Positions 7,963-16,972 of a DNA stretch of 64,000 nucleotides are shown here, piece after piece. A program made the translations under genes and the position numbers. Origin of the DNA: Flavobacteriaceae bacterium (GTDB taxonomy: Bacteria > Bacteroidota > Bacteroidia > Flavobacteriales > Flavobacteriaceae). The notes below the pieces were generated by a model. That model was not told the origin of the DNA. It saw nothing but the letters and a program-made list of their open reading frames with translations, and ran no database searches. The stretch lies in assembly GCA_021647405.1 (NCBI GenBank), contig JAKIUU010000008.1, positions 1 through 64,000 of the forward strand. The letters are read 5' to 3'. Numbering within the stretch: position 1 is the first letter of the stretch; every line of letters begins with the position of its first letter.

Positions 7963-9354
7963 ATGGGAGAATTTTCTTCAGAAAGCAACGAATTCTATAT
8001 TTCTAAGTTTGAGTCGATGCTAAAAACCAACAGTGTTTATTTTTTTGATTCGGATGCTTTCGAAGCCATTATCCTTCATTATATGGATAACGGTAAAATG
8101 GCTTTGGCTAACAAAGCTATTAAGTTAGGTCTTTCTCAACACCCTTCATCTGCGGCTTTACAACTTATAAAAGTTGAGTTATTGGTTTTTGAAAATAAGC
8201 TAGAAGTTGCAGAAATATTATTACAGAAATTATTGGAGGCAGATCCTACAAACGAAGAAATTTACATTCAAAAAGCCAATTTACTATCTAAAAAAGACAA
8301 ACATTTGGAAGCTATTGAGGCTTTAGAAATGGCTTTGAATTTTGCAGACGACGCCGTAGATGTTTATACTTTGATGGGTATGGAGTTTCTTTATTTAGAC
8401 GAATTTGAAGCGGCCCGTTTAAATTTTGCAAAATGCCTAGAAGTAGATTACGAAGATTATTCGGCTTTGTATAATGTTGTGTATTGTTTTGATATGCTTC
8501 ACCAACACGACAAAGCTTTAGACTATTTAAAAAAGTATTTAGATAAAGATCCCTATAGCGAGGTAGCTTGGCATCAACTGGGCCGCCAATATTATGCCAT
8601 TGGTGCTTTTGAAGAGGCTCTGAGAGCTTTTGATTACGCTGTGGTAATTGACGAATATTTCTTAGGAGGCTACCTTGAAAAAGCTAAAACCTTAGAGAAG
8701 TTAGAACGCTATAAAGAGGCCATAGACAATTATTTAATCACACTCAAATTAGCCGATGCAAACTCATTTACATATTTACATATTGGCCAATGTTATGAAG
8801 CCTTGAACGACCCTACAATGGCTTTAAAATTTTACGATAAAACAGTTCATGAAGACCCATTACTTGATAAAGGATGGTTGGCTTTGACCCGTTTAAATTT
8901 TACAGAAGGGAACTATCAAAAAGCATTGTCTAGTGTAAATAAAGCCCTAAAAATTGACAATGAAAATAGTTTGTATTGGCGTAAATACAGTCAGATAACT
9001 TTAAAATTAAATCTGTTTGAAGAAGCCACTTTGGGTTTAAAGAAATGTTTGAAATTAGGTGATGACGGGCTTGATGTTTGGTTGGGCTATGTCGATATAT
9101 TACTATTTTTAGGTAAAAATAAAGAGGCTTTTTTATTGATAAATAAAGCCGGAAAATTACATAAAAATAATGTGGAGTTGGCTTACAGATTGGCCTGTTT
9201 AGAATTTGTCTTTAAAAATGAAAAGAGTGCCTTGTCTTTACTTGAGGAGGCTTTAAAAGAAAATTTTGAGCACCATAGAGAAGTTAGGCTTTTATTCCCT
9301 GCAATTTTTCAATTAGAAATTGTACAGACACTTTTAAAAAGCTTGGAGAAGTAA
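7963..9354 (+). CDS. Tetratricopeptide repeat protein
   Basis: A 463-residue all-helical protein without a signal peptide. Repeats of about 34 residues with the W/L-G-Y-A-F-A-P pattern cover most of its length, e.g. AWHQLGRQYYAIGAFEEALRAF, FTYLHIGQCYEALNDPTMALKF and GWLALTRLNFTEGNYQKALSSV. It would be a protein-binding scaffold in the cytoplasm. It is read alone; the divergent upstream 165 bases are shared with pyrR and I see no perfect -10 for this gene. Conserved flavobacterial TPR proteins like this have no assigned partner that I know. Confidence 0.88.
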   Translation: MGEFSSESNEFYISKFESMLKTNSVYFFDSDAFEAIILHYMDNGKMALANKAIKLGLSQHPSSAALQLIKVELLVFENKLEVAEILLQKLLEADPTNEEIYIQKANLLSKKDKHLEAIEALEMALNFADDAVDVYTLMGMEFLYLDEFEAARLNFAKCLEVDYEDYSALYNVVYCFDMLHQHDKALDYLKKYLDKDPYSEVAWHQLGRQYYAIGAFEEALRAFDYAVVIDEYFLGGYLEKAKTLEKLERYKEAIDNYLITLKLADANSFTYLHIGQCYEALNDPTMALKFYDKTVHEDPLLDKGWLALTRLNFTEGNYQKALSSVNKALKIDNENSLYWRKYSQITLKLNLFEEATLGLKKCLKLGDDGLDVWLGYVDILLFLGKNKEAFLLINKAGKLHKNNVELAYRLACLEFVFKNEKSALSLLEEALKENFEHHREVRLLFPAIFQLEIVQTLLKSLEK

Positions 9355-9361
9355 AAAGTAA

Positions 9362-10006
9362 TTAAATCAGGGTTTTACTTTTGTGTCCTAAAATAATATT
9401 TCTTAGGTAGATTATAAATCCAAATAATTGCCCAATAAACAATACAGGATCTTTCCGCAATATGGCATAACTCAATATCATTAAAGAACCTATTAGACTG
9501 AGAACCCAAAAACCAGCAGGAAGGGTAGATTTTTTATGTTTTTCTGAATACAGCCATTGGTAAATAAAGCGAAGTGTGAAAATTACCTGAGCTGTACTAC
9601 CCCAAATTAGCAAACCCATTGAGATATCTTTGTTTCTAAATAATCTATTAACATCCATCGTGTTATTGTTAAAAGAGTATGTAATTATCAATAGGGGAAA
9701 AATATATAAAAACAGTCTGAGAATTTTTGGCAGTTTCTTCCAAGACCCTTGCAATTGCATGTTTCTAATGTAAATAAAATAGGTTAAAATTTGCCCCAAC
9801 ATGATGGCAAAATCGTCTCGCAACCATCCGTAAACAAATAGTAAAAAAGAGGCTACCAAACTGAGTTTCCAAAACAATTCTGGTGTTAAAACTTGCTTTG
9901 CTTTTTCAGATTTAAACCATTGCGATAGCAATCTGGCAGAAAAAAGAATTTGCGCTAAAAACCCAATAACGTAAACAAAATATTTATATGACAACCATTC
10001 GCTCAT
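9362..10006 (-). CDS. Membrane protein with two LAB_N (lipid-A-disaccharide synthase N-terminal) domains
   Basis: A 214-residue protein made of two homologous halves, about residues 5-88 and 122-207. Each half runs Q-[IL]-x-F-[ST]-x-R-[LF]-x-x-Q-W (QILFSARLLSQWFKSEK; QVIFTLRFIYQWLYSEK), then FW(K/V)LSL and GQ…IYIRN / GQ…IYLRN. Each half has about three membrane segments, six in all. LAB_N domains are found near lipid A and lipid-linked sugar enzymes. It starts one base from the end of the GT2 gene, so the two probably act together on a lipid-linked substrate at the inner membrane. Confidence 0.85.
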   Translation of the reverse strand: MSEWLSYKYFVYVIGFLAQILFSARLLSQWFKSEKAKQVLTPELFWKLSLVASFLLFVYGWLRDDFAIMLGQILTYFIYIRNMQLQGSWKKLPKILRLFLYIFPLLIITYSFNNNTMDVNRLFRNKDISMGLLIWGSTAQVIFTLRFIYQWLYSEKHKKSTLPAGFWVLSLIGSLMILSYAILRKDPVLFIGQLFGFIIYLRNIILGHKSKTLI

Positions 10007-10729
10007 TTACTTAATATTGGTTTTATCAATAATGTAATTGATGTTTCGACTGCGCATCCAACGGTAAGCAAAAGCATCTTGTAGCGGTTTAAGAGAGCGG
10101 TTAAAAATATTGAATTTAGACTTTCCTGCAATGCGTTCAAAGTGACTCACATTTACCTGCTTAATGCGGCCTCCTTGCAATTTAATGAGTGCCGGAATAA
10201 AACGGTGCATCCCTTTAAAAAAGGGAATATTTTTGGCCACATTTACATGGATGACCTTTAGCGGACAGCCCGTATCGATAATGCCATCGTTAATCAAAGC
10301 ACGTCTGATATTGTTGGCAATTTTTGATTGTATTTTTTTACTTAGCGTGTCTTTTCGATTGCCGCGATAACCCACAACAGCGCTATAATTGTCTATGTCT
10401 TTTAAGAGCTTGTCAAAATCAAAAGGCGACGTTTGTAAATCGGCATCAATATAGCCAACAAGAGGTGTGGTAATGACATCTATTCCTGCTTTAATGGCGG
10501 TACTTAAACCACAATTGTATTTAAGTTTCAAGAATTCAAAATCGGCGTTGTTGTGACAGACGGTTTCAATTTTTGCAAAACTATCATCTGTAGAGCCATC
10601 ATCAACAAATAAAATCTTACTTCTCGTTGTGCTTTTAACAAAGTAATCTGCAAAAGTACTGGCAATACGTTCAATATTTCCCGATTCGTTAAAAACAGGA
10701 ACAATAATGGTCATTCTATAATCTGTCAT
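10007..10729 (-). CDS. Family 2 glycosyltransferase (dolichyl-phosphate-sugar-synthase-like)
   Basis: A 240-residue GT-A fold enzyme. IIVPVFNESGNIER and ILFVDDGSTDDSF bind the nucleotide sugar, VGYIDADLQTSP contains the metal-binding DxD-type motif, and the acceptor region is KGMHRFIPAL followed by VSHFERIAGKSKFNIF. This matches polyprenyl-phosphate mannose/glucose synthases (DPM1, ArnC, GtrB), but there are no C-terminal membrane segments; the neighbouring LAB_N protein may supply the membrane anchor. Reaction, by family: transfer of a sugar from a nucleotide donor to undecaprenyl phosphate. Confidence 0.88.
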   Translation of the reverse strand: MTDYRMTIIVPVFNESGNIERIASTFADYFVKSTTRSKILFVDDGSTDDSFAKIETVCHNNADFEFLKLKYNCGLSTAIKAGIDVITTPLVGYIDADLQTSPFDFDKLLKDIDNYSAVVGYRGNRKDTLSKKIQSKIANNIRRALINDGIIDTGCPLKVIHVNVAKNIPFFKGMHRFIPALIKLQGGRIKQVNVSHFERIAGKSKFNIFNRSLKPLQDAFAYRWMRSRNINYIIDKTNIK

Positions 10730-10754
10730 GAGCTAAAAGTAGTAAAACTTCATA

Positions 10755-10762
10755 CAAAATTA
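10755..10762 (-). promoter_or_regulatory. -10 element TAATTTTG for the GT2/LAB_N pair
   Basis: A perfect TAnnTTTG match on the minus strand, 26 bases before the GT2 ATG, in the divergent gap shared with the DUF368 promoter. Confidence 0.5.
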
Positions 10763-10810
10763 CAAATAATACCACATTATTAGAACGCTTTTAAATTAGC
10801 TTAAAAAAGG

Positions 10811-10818
10811 TATCTTTG
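10811..10818 (+). promoter_or_regulatory. -10 element TATCTTTG for the DUF368-DUF368-aroE operon
   Basis: A perfect TAnnTTTG match 20 bases before the first DUF368 ATG; the leader would be about 15 nt. Confidence 0.6.
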
Positions 10819-10837
10819 ACTTTATAAAAAAAAGCGA

Positions 10838-11755
10838 ATGGAACGCAGGTTAAAAGATTATTTTATTATTGGTTTAAAAGGCCTTGCAATGGGAGCTGCA
10901 GACGTTGTTCCAGGGGTGTCTGGAGGAACCATAGCCCTTATTTCTGGAATATATCAAGAGTTGATAGAATCTATAAATGCTATTAATTTAAAGGCACTTA
11001 TAACTTTAAAAAACGAAGGGTTTAAGGCTGCTTGGAAAACTGTAAACGGCAACTTTTTAGCTTCGTTATTACTCGGTATCGGAATTAGTGTTCTTTCTTT
11101 GGCACAGCTTATTAAATGGTTGTTAGAGCACAAGCCAATTTTATTGTGGTCATTCTTTTTTGGGCTTGTTTTGGCAAGTGTCTTTTTTGTAGGAAAGCAG
11201 GTTTCTAAATGGAATTTAAAGCATATAAGTGTTTTAATTATTGGGAGTTTTGTGGCTTATTACATTACAATTGTACCTGCATTGGGTGCAAACACCTCGC
11301 CATGGTTTATGTTTATTGCAGGAGCTTTGGCAATATGTGCCATGATTTTACCAGGTATTTCAGGGAGTTTTATCTTGGTATTATTAGGCGCTTATAAACC
11401 CGTATTAGATGCTTTACACAACAAAGATTTTAAAACAATTTTAATGTTAATGTTTGGGGCTGTTGTTGGTTTGCTTACTTTTTCGCGTCTTTTAAACTGG
11501 ATGTTTGACCATCATAAAGATACAACACTGGCTGTTTTAACAGGTTTTATCATTGGTTCGCTAAACAAAATTTGGCCTTGGAAAGAAGTTTTAAAATCGG
11601 AAATTATTAACGGAAAATTAAAAGTGATTTTAGAGAAAAGTATTTCACCTTTCCAATTCCAAGGAGACAATCAATTACTGTGGGCATTGGCTTTTGCATT
11701 TTTTGGGTTTGGCGTCATAATTGCCCTCGAAAAAACGGTCCAAATAAAAGTATAA
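10838..11755 (+). CDS. DUF368 membrane protein (PopT-type undecaprenyl phosphate translocase), copy 1
   Basis: A 305-residue polytopic inner-membrane protein with about eight to nine segments. The family's N-terminal motif GLKGLAMGAADVVPGVSGGT is present, and a second inverted copy of the motif appears as ICAMILPGISGSFILVLLGAY, consistent with an inverted-repeat transporter fold. DUF368 proteins (PopT) have been shown to recycle undecaprenyl phosphate across the membrane. It is followed after three bases by a second DUF368 gene. Confidence 0.92.
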   Translation: MERRLKDYFIIGLKGLAMGAADVVPGVSGGTIALISGIYQELIESINAINLKALITLKNEGFKAAWKTVNGNFLASLLLGIGISVLSLAQLIKWLLEHKPILLWSFFFGLVLASVFFVGKQVSKWNLKHISVLIIGSFVAYYITIVPALGANTSPWFMFIAGALAICAMILPGISGSFILVLLGAYKPVLDALHNKDFKTILMLMFGAVVGLLTFSRLLNWMFDHHKDTTLAVLTGFIIGSLNKIWPWKEVLKSEIINGKLKVILEKSISPFQFQGDNQLLWALAFAFFGFGVIIALEKTVQIKV

Positions 11756-11758
11756 AGC

Positions 11759-12781
11759 ATGGCCTATAAAAGAACATTTAGAGACAAATTATTCTTAATC
11801 ATAAAAGGATTAGGAATGGGTGCTGCCAATAAAGTGCCAGGTGTTTCTGGAGGTACCGTTGCTTTTGTTGCAGGCTTTTACGAAGAACTTATTTATTCTT
11901 TGCAAAAAATAAACAGAAAAGCTTTTATGTTGTTACTCAACGGCAGGTTTAAGAGCTTTTATAATTACATAAATGCCTCTTTTCTGATTTTTATTTTTGG
12001 CGGAAGTATGTTTAGTTATTTTAGTGTTTCTAAGTTACTCGATTTTCTTTTACGCAATTATGAAGTGTATGTTTGGAGTGCTTTTTTTGGGATGATTATA
12101 GGCTCTATTTATTATGTGTCTAAAGAGTTTAAAGATTGGCGTTTTAAAAATCTTATGGCCATTCTCTTTGGCGTTTCGGTGGGTATTTTAATAAGTGTTA
12201 TGGAACCCGCAACCGAAAATGACAACCTTTTGTTTGTGTTTTTATGTGGCATTGTTGGTGTTTCTGGAATGACCTTACCAGGCTTGTCTGGCTCATTTAT
12301 AGTAATGCTTATGGGTAATTATGTTTTGTTATTGGTAGATTCTGTAAATGTGTTGTACAAGACTTTAGCCGAAATTGTTTCGGGCGATTTTAGTTTTGTG
12401 AATAATCCTTCAAAAATCCATTACCTTAAAATTATTGGCTCATTTACAGCAGGTTCGGCATTCGGATTGGTAGTTACTTCTCATATTTTGGGTTATGTCT
12501 TAAAGCGTTGGCATCAAATTGTAACAGCTTTAATTATAGGTTTTATAGGCGGGTCTTTAGGAACCGTTTGGCCGTTTAAACACGCTGTTTATAAAATTAT
12601 TGACGGTGTTATTGCCATTGATGCCAATGGCAATAAAATAGTACAAGATTACCACAGGTATATTCCAGAATTGAATAATATTGAGACTTGGTATTCCTTT
12701 TTATTTATGGCTTTTGGTGTCGCGCTTCTTTTGTATTTAGAATGGTATGGCAGAAAGAATAAACAGATAAAGAATGGATAA
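11759..12781 (+). CDS. DUF368 membrane protein, copy 2
   Basis: A 340-residue paralogue of the preceding gene. The motif is altered to GLGMGAANKVPGVSGGTVAF (Asn-Lys instead of Asp-Val) and the second is VSGMTLPGLSGSFIVMLMGNY. It is about 35 residues longer, with an extra loop around residues 205-225 and a longer C-terminus. The pair is an adjacent duplication that has diverged, so the two may differ in substrate, direction or form a heterodimer. Its 3' end overlaps aroE by eight bases. Confidence 0.92.
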   Translation: MAYKRTFRDKLFLIIKGLGMGAANKVPGVSGGTVAFVAGFYEELIYSLQKINRKAFMLLLNGRFKSFYNYINASFLIFIFGGSMFSYFSVSKLLDFLLRNYEVYVWSAFFGMIIGSIYYVSKEFKDWRFKNLMAILFGVSVGILISVMEPATENDNLLFVFLCGIVGVSGMTLPGLSGSFIVMLMGNYVLLLVDSVNVLYKTLAEIVSGDFSFVNNPSKIHYLKIIGSFTAGSAFGLVVTSHILGYVLKRWHQIVTALIIGFIGGSLGTVWPFKHAVYKIIDGVIAIDANGNKIVQDYHRYIPELNNIETWYSFLFMAFGVALLLYLEWYGRKNKQIKNG

Positions 12782-13523
12782 GAATATACAGTCAATATAT
12801 GGTTTATTGGGGAAGAATATTTCTTATTCTTTTTCAAAAACCTATTTCACTCAAAAATTTAAAGATTTACATTTAGAGAATTGCAGTTATTTAAATTTCG
12901 ATTTACAAGAAATCAATCAGCTTCAGGCGGTACTCAACAAAAATAAAAACCTAAAAGGGCTCAATGTTACCATACCTTACAAACAAGACATTATCCCTTA
13001 CTTAGACAGTATCTCTGATGAAGCCAAACATGTGGGCGCTGTAAATACCGTAAAAATTGTTGAGGGAAAATTAGCAGGTTACAATACTGATATATTTGGG
13101 TTTGAAACTTCTTTAAAATTGGTTTGTAATGAAACAAATGGGTTGGCATTGATTTTAGGAACAGGCGGCGCCTCAAAAGCAGTGCATTTTGTATTGCAAA
13201 AATTGGGGTATGATGTCATTTTTATATCGCGAAAAGCCAAAGGAAATAACATCCTTTCTTATGCCAATCTTACCAAAGACAGTATTACAAGTGCCAAATT
13301 AATTGTGAATTGCACCCCTTTAGGAACCTTTCCGAAAGTTGATGAATTTCCGAACATACCCTATCAATTTCTTCATAGAAATCAGCTGCTATTTGATTTG
13401 GTTTACAATCCACCACTAACCCAATTTTTAATCAAAGGTCAAAAAAAAGGAACCCTAATTAAAAATGGATACGATATGCTTACTTTTCAAGCCGAAAAGT
13501 CTTGGGCGCTTTGGAACTCATAA
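12774..13523 (+). CDS. aroE: Shikimate 5-dehydrogenase
   Basis: A 249-residue NADP-dependent enzyme that reduces 3-dehydroshikimate in aromatic amino acid synthesis. The substrate motif is YGLLGKNISYSFSKTYF, the catalytic Lys-Asp region is GLNVTIPYKQDIIPYLD, and the nucleotide loop is LILGTGGASKAVHFVLQKLG. The C-terminal NGYDMLTFQAEKSWALW is the usual substrate-side end. Its ATG lies within the end of the second DUF368 gene, so it is translated with the membrane proteins. Confidence 0.95.
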   Translation: MDKNIQSIYGLLGKNISYSFSKTYFTQKFKDLHLENCSYLNFDLQEINQLQAVLNKNKNLKGLNVTIPYKQDIIPYLDSISDEAKHVGAVNTVKIVEGKLAGYNTDIFGFETSLKLVCNETNGLALILGTGGASKAVHFVLQKLGYDVIFISRKAKGNNILSYANLTKDSITSAKLIVNCTPLGTFPKVDEFPNIPYQFLHRNQLLFDLVYNPPLTQFLIKGQKKGTLIKNGYDMLTFQAEKSWALWNS

Positions 13524-13555
13524 AAAGAAGTTAAATGTATGTGTAAATAAAAGCT

Positions 13556-13563
13556 TATTTTTG
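13556..13563 (+). promoter_or_regulatory. -10 element TATTTTTG for the DUF349 gene
   Basis: A perfect TAnnTTTG match 60 bases before the ATG at 13623. Confidence 0.5.
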
Positions 13564-13622
13564 CCTTTTGCAATGCTATTGTTATATTGCAGAATATTAT
13601 CGAACCTTAAACATGTTATAAG

Positions 13623-15821
13623 ATGTTAGACGAAACTAAAGAAAATTCTAAAGCCAAACCTAAGAAAGAAGCTAAACCAAACGAAGAAGTAAAAGAAGAT
13701 GTAAAGACTTCAAAAAGTAAAGTTCCTGCGCCCAAAGAGAATGAACCAGAAAAAGAAGTAACCACTGAGGTTTCTGAACCTGTTTCAGAGGGAGCTGAAG
13801 AAGAATCTAAAGAAGATGCTGGCAAAGAGATTGAAGATAAAAAGCTTGATAAAGAAGATGTAAAACCCTTAGAAGAAGAAACTAAATTAGAAGAAAAAGG
13901 GGCCGAAGATGTTCTTGAAACCGTTTCTAAAGAAGTTAAAGACGAAGTGTCTGATAAAAAAGAGCCAAAGCCTACAACAGATAAAAAAGTTTCTAAAACA
14001 AAAGAAAGCGCGTCTGAAGATGCGCCTGCTGCTAAAATTGAAAAACCTGTAGTTGAAGAGAAAAAAGAGCTTGATAAAGAGGAAGAAAGCACATCAAAAC
14101 AATTCGATTTTACTGTAAAAGATTATGACGCTATTGAACTTGAAGGTCTGGTAGATGAATTAGAAAACCTAGTAACCAATGCGCCAGTTAATAAAATAAA
14201 AGACAATATAGAGGCTTTAAAAAAGGCCTTTAATACCAAGTTTAGCACTCTGTTAGCAGCCGAAAAAGCCAGCTTCATTGAAGGAGGCGGTAACAGTATA
14301 GATTTTTATTTTTCCACACCTTATAAATCTAAATACAATGCTTTATTGAGTCAATTTAAAAAGAAAAGGCATTTATTTTACAGTCAACTTGAGCTAGATT
14401 TACAAAACAACCTTAAAATTAAAATGGATATTATCAATTCTTTAAAAGAGTTGATAGATAATGCAGAGGTAAAAACCATGTACAACGATTTTAAAGTACT
14501 GCAAGAGCGTTGGAAAAAAGTAGGCCCAATACCTAGAAATACCTATAACGATTCATGGCAAACCTATCACCATCATGTTGAACGTTTTTATGATTTATTG
14601 CATTTAAATAAAGATTTAAGAGATCTAGATTTCAAACATAATTTAGTTAAAAAAGAAAAGCTTATTGCAAGGGCAATAGAACTTGATAAAGAGAAAAATA
14701 TTGACACTGCGTTTAAAGAGCTACAACAACTTCATAAAATTTGGAAAGAAGATGTAGGACCTGTTCAAAAAGAAATTCGTGAAGAAGTTTGGGGCAGGTT
14801 TAGCGAAGCTACCAAAGTAATTCATGACAAACGCCACGAAGCTTTTAAAATGCTAAAAGGCGTATTTGATGAAAATGCGGCTAAAAAAGAAGCTGTAATA
14901 AATCAAATAGCGGCTTTTAATATTGAAAATTTAAGCAGTCATTCAGATTGGATTAATGGCATCCGAAATATTGAAAAATTACGCGACGAATTCTTTAAAA
15001 TAGGACGTGTCTCTAGAAAGCAAAATGAAGCCCTTTGGAAAAAATTTAAAGAAGCCACACGCACCTTTAACAGTGCAAAAAACAACTTCTACAAACAGAT
15101 AAAAAAAGAGCAATTAGACAATCTTACTAAAAAGAGAGAACTGTTAAGTAAGGCACAATCTTTAAAAGATGTTGAAGATTTAGCAGGAACAGTTGATGTG
15201 TTTAAAAAAATTCAAGCCGACTGGAAAAGTATAGGCCATGTGCCACGTAAATATTCTGATAAAATTTGGAAAGAATTTAAAGAGGCTTGCAATCACTTTT
15301 TTGACAGGCTTCACGGCTCAAAGGCAGAAGATGATAAGGGTTTGATAGAAGCGTTTAACAATAAAAAAACTTATTTAGAAGAACTAAAAACTAAGGCTGG
15401 AGATGCCGATTTTAAACCAACTCTAGAAGAAATTAAAGTTTTTGTTTCAGAATGGAAAGAATTGGGTTTTGTTCCTAAAGAAATGCGTCATGTTGAGGCC
15501 AAGTTTAACAAGCTATTAGAAAAATTATTAAGCCGTTTAAATTTAGATAAAAACAAGTTGGTCATGCTTAAATTTAAGATGACAATAGACAGTTATAAGG
15601 CCGCTGATAATTTTAATAAAATTGATTCAGAACATCAATTTTTGAGAAAAAAGATAGACGAAGTTTCAAAAGAAATGCAGCAGTTAGATAATAATATGAG
15701 TTTCTTTTCAAACACATCAGACGACAATCCTTTACTTAAAAAAGTTAAGAACGACATCAAAAAACACCAAGATAATATCGCTGTTTTGAAAGAAAAATTA
15801 GATTATTTAAGAAAGCTTTAA
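13623..15821 (+). CDS. Large DUF349 repeat protein with acidic disordered N-terminus
   Basis: A 732-residue soluble protein. Residues 1-160 are almost only Glu, Lys, Asp, Ser, Val and Pro, with the look of an intrinsically disordered tail. From about 165 onward there are several DUF349 units of about 70-75 residues, each a helical hairpin carrying W(K)xxGxVPRxxxxxxWxxFxxA, for instance RWKKVGPIPRNTYNDSWQTY, DWKSIGHVPRKYSDKIWKEF and EWKELGFVPKEM. It is ubiquitous in Bacteroidota. DUF349 proteins have been linked to cell-envelope or nucleic acid roles, but the function is not settled. It is monocistronic. Confidence 0.88.
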   Translation: MLDETKENSKAKPKKEAKPNEEVKEDVKTSKSKVPAPKENEPEKEVTTEVSEPVSEGAEEESKEDAGKEIEDKKLDKEDVKPLEEETKLEEKGAEDVLETVSKEVKDEVSDKKEPKPTTDKKVSKTKESASEDAPAAKIEKPVVEEKKELDKEEESTSKQFDFTVKDYDAIELEGLVDELENLVTNAPVNKIKDNIEALKKAFNTKFSTLLAAEKASFIEGGGNSIDFYFSTPYKSKYNALLSQFKKKRHLFYSQLELDLQNNLKIKMDIINSLKELIDNAEVKTMYNDFKVLQERWKKVGPIPRNTYNDSWQTYHHHVERFYDLLHLNKDLRDLDFKHNLVKKEKLIARAIELDKEKNIDTAFKELQQLHKIWKEDVGPVQKEIREEVWGRFSEATKVIHDKRHEAFKMLKGVFDENAAKKEAVINQIAAFNIENLSSHSDWINGIRNIEKLRDEFFKIGRVSRKQNEALWKKFKEATRTFNSAKNNFYKQIKKEQLDNLTKKRELLSKAQSLKDVEDLAGTVDVFKKIQADWKSIGHVPRKYSDKIWKEFKEACNHFFDRLHGSKAEDDKGLIEAFNNKKTYLEELKTKAGDADFKPTLEEIKVFVSEWKELGFVPKEMRHVEAKFNKLLEKLLSRLNLDKNKLVMLKFKMTIDSYKAADNFNKIDSEHQFLRKKIDEVSKEMQQLDNNMSFFSNTSDDNPLLKKVKNDIKKHQDNIAVLKEKLDYLRKL

Positions 15822-15828
15822 AAGACCC

Positions 15829-16836
15829 TTACCATCTAATAATAACAGAGCCCCAAGTAAAACCACTGCCAAAAGCGGCCAGTACAACCAAGTCGCCTTT
15901 TTTTATTTTTCCTTGCTCCCATGCTTCGGTTAATGCAATAGGTATAGAGGCTGCCGTTGTGTTGCCATACTTCATTATGTTGTTGTAAACCTGATTGTCG
16001 GCCAATTTAAACCGGCGTTGTACAAATTGCGAAATTCTTAAATTGGCTTGATGTGGTATAAACATATTAATGTCTGAAGCCGTGAGGTTGTTTTTCTCTA
16101 AACCTTCATTTATAACTTCAGAAAAACGGACAATGGCATTTTTAAAAACAAGCTGGCCATCCATATATGGATAATAAGAAGGTTCTTCTTTGCCATGATT
16201 GGCAATAATTTCAGGTATCCAATGGTTTATACTCGGAAATTCAACAATTAGCTCTTTGGCAAATTTTCCTTCAGAATGGAGGTGGGTAGAAAGGATACCT
16301 TTGCTTGTATCTTCTTCTCTGGTTAAAATGGCAGCACCAGCACCATCGCCAAAAATAACACTAACATTACGACCCTTTGTAGTTTTATCTAAACCACCTG
16401 AGTGAAATTCGCTTCCAATAACAAGTACCGTTTTATACATGCCTGTTTTTATAAACTGATCGGCGGTAGAAATGGCATATATAAATCCAGAACATTGGTT
16501 TCTTATATCAATGGCACCAACGGTATCTAAACCAAGCATTTCTTGTATCATAACACCGCAACCAGGAAAATAATAATCTGGGCTTAAAGTAGCAAAAACG
16601 ATAAAATCGATATCTTTAGCTGTAACAGTGGCACGTTCCATGGCAATTTTGGCTGCTTTAATACCCATGGTAGCAGCCGTATCATCACTGCCATCTTTTA
16701 TCCAGTGGCGTTCTTTTATACCTGTTCGTTCTTGAATCCATGCGTCATTAGTGTCCATCATTTTAGACAAATCGTCATTAGTTACTACATTTTCAGGTAC
16801 ATAATATCCAAGACCGCTTATTTTTGAATTATACAT
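15829..16836 (-). CDS. Beta-ketoacyl-ACP synthase III family protein (FabH paralogue)
   Basis: A 335-residue thiolase-fold enzyme. The catalytic triad is visible: Cys115 in IRNQCSGFIY, His in FIPHQANLR and Asn in YGNTTAASIP. Known chemistry is condensation of an acyl-CoA with malonyl-ACP to begin fatty acid synthesis. The gene stands alone, away from plsX and rpmF, and has an insertion around residues 205-230 (NHWIPEIIANHGKEEPSYYP), so it may be a second FabH serving a special lipid or secondary product rather than the housekeeping copy. Convergent with the DUF349 gene; no terminator seen in the seven-base gap. Confidence 0.87.
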   Translation of the reverse strand: MYNSKISGLGYYVPENVVTNDDLSKMMDTNDAWIQERTGIKERHWIKDGSDDTAATMGIKAAKIAMERATVTAKDIDFIVFATLSPDYYFPGCGVMIQEMLGLDTVGAIDIRNQCSGFIYAISTADQFIKTGMYKTVLVIGSEFHSGGLDKTTKGRNVSVIFGDGAGAAILTREEDTSKGILSTHLHSEGKFAKELIVEFPSINHWIPEIIANHGKEEPSYYPYMDGQLVFKNAIVRFSEVINEGLEKNNLTASDINMFIPHQANLRISQFVQRRFKLADNQVYNNIMKYGNTTAASIPIALTEAWEQGKIKKGDLVVLAAFGSGFTWGSVIIRW

Positions 16837-16948
16837 TTTAATAGCTTTAAATTAGAAATATCTTTAAAGTTGATATTCTAATATTAGGTTTTACACATTT
16901 ATTGTGGCAATTTATGAATATTTAAGATTATATTTAAATAAAATAGGC

Positions 16949-16961
16949 TGTCATTATGACA
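16949..16961. promoter_or_regulatory. 13-bp palindrome upstream of htpG
   Basis: TGTCAT-T-ATGACA is a perfect inverted repeat around a central base, 60 bases before the htpG ATG and 11 bases before a possible -24/-12 element. This is a probable operator for a heat-shock or stress regulator; no regulator gene is adjacent. Confidence 0.5.
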
Positions 16962-16972
16962 TTTTAACCAAT

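Noticed and set aside
13616..14092. 158-residue Ser/Phe-rich frame on the minus strand
   Set aside because: It is the mirror of the Glu/Lys-rich N-terminus of the DUF349 protein; GAA/AAG-rich DNA reads as TTC/CTT on the other strand. No promoter or homologous motif.
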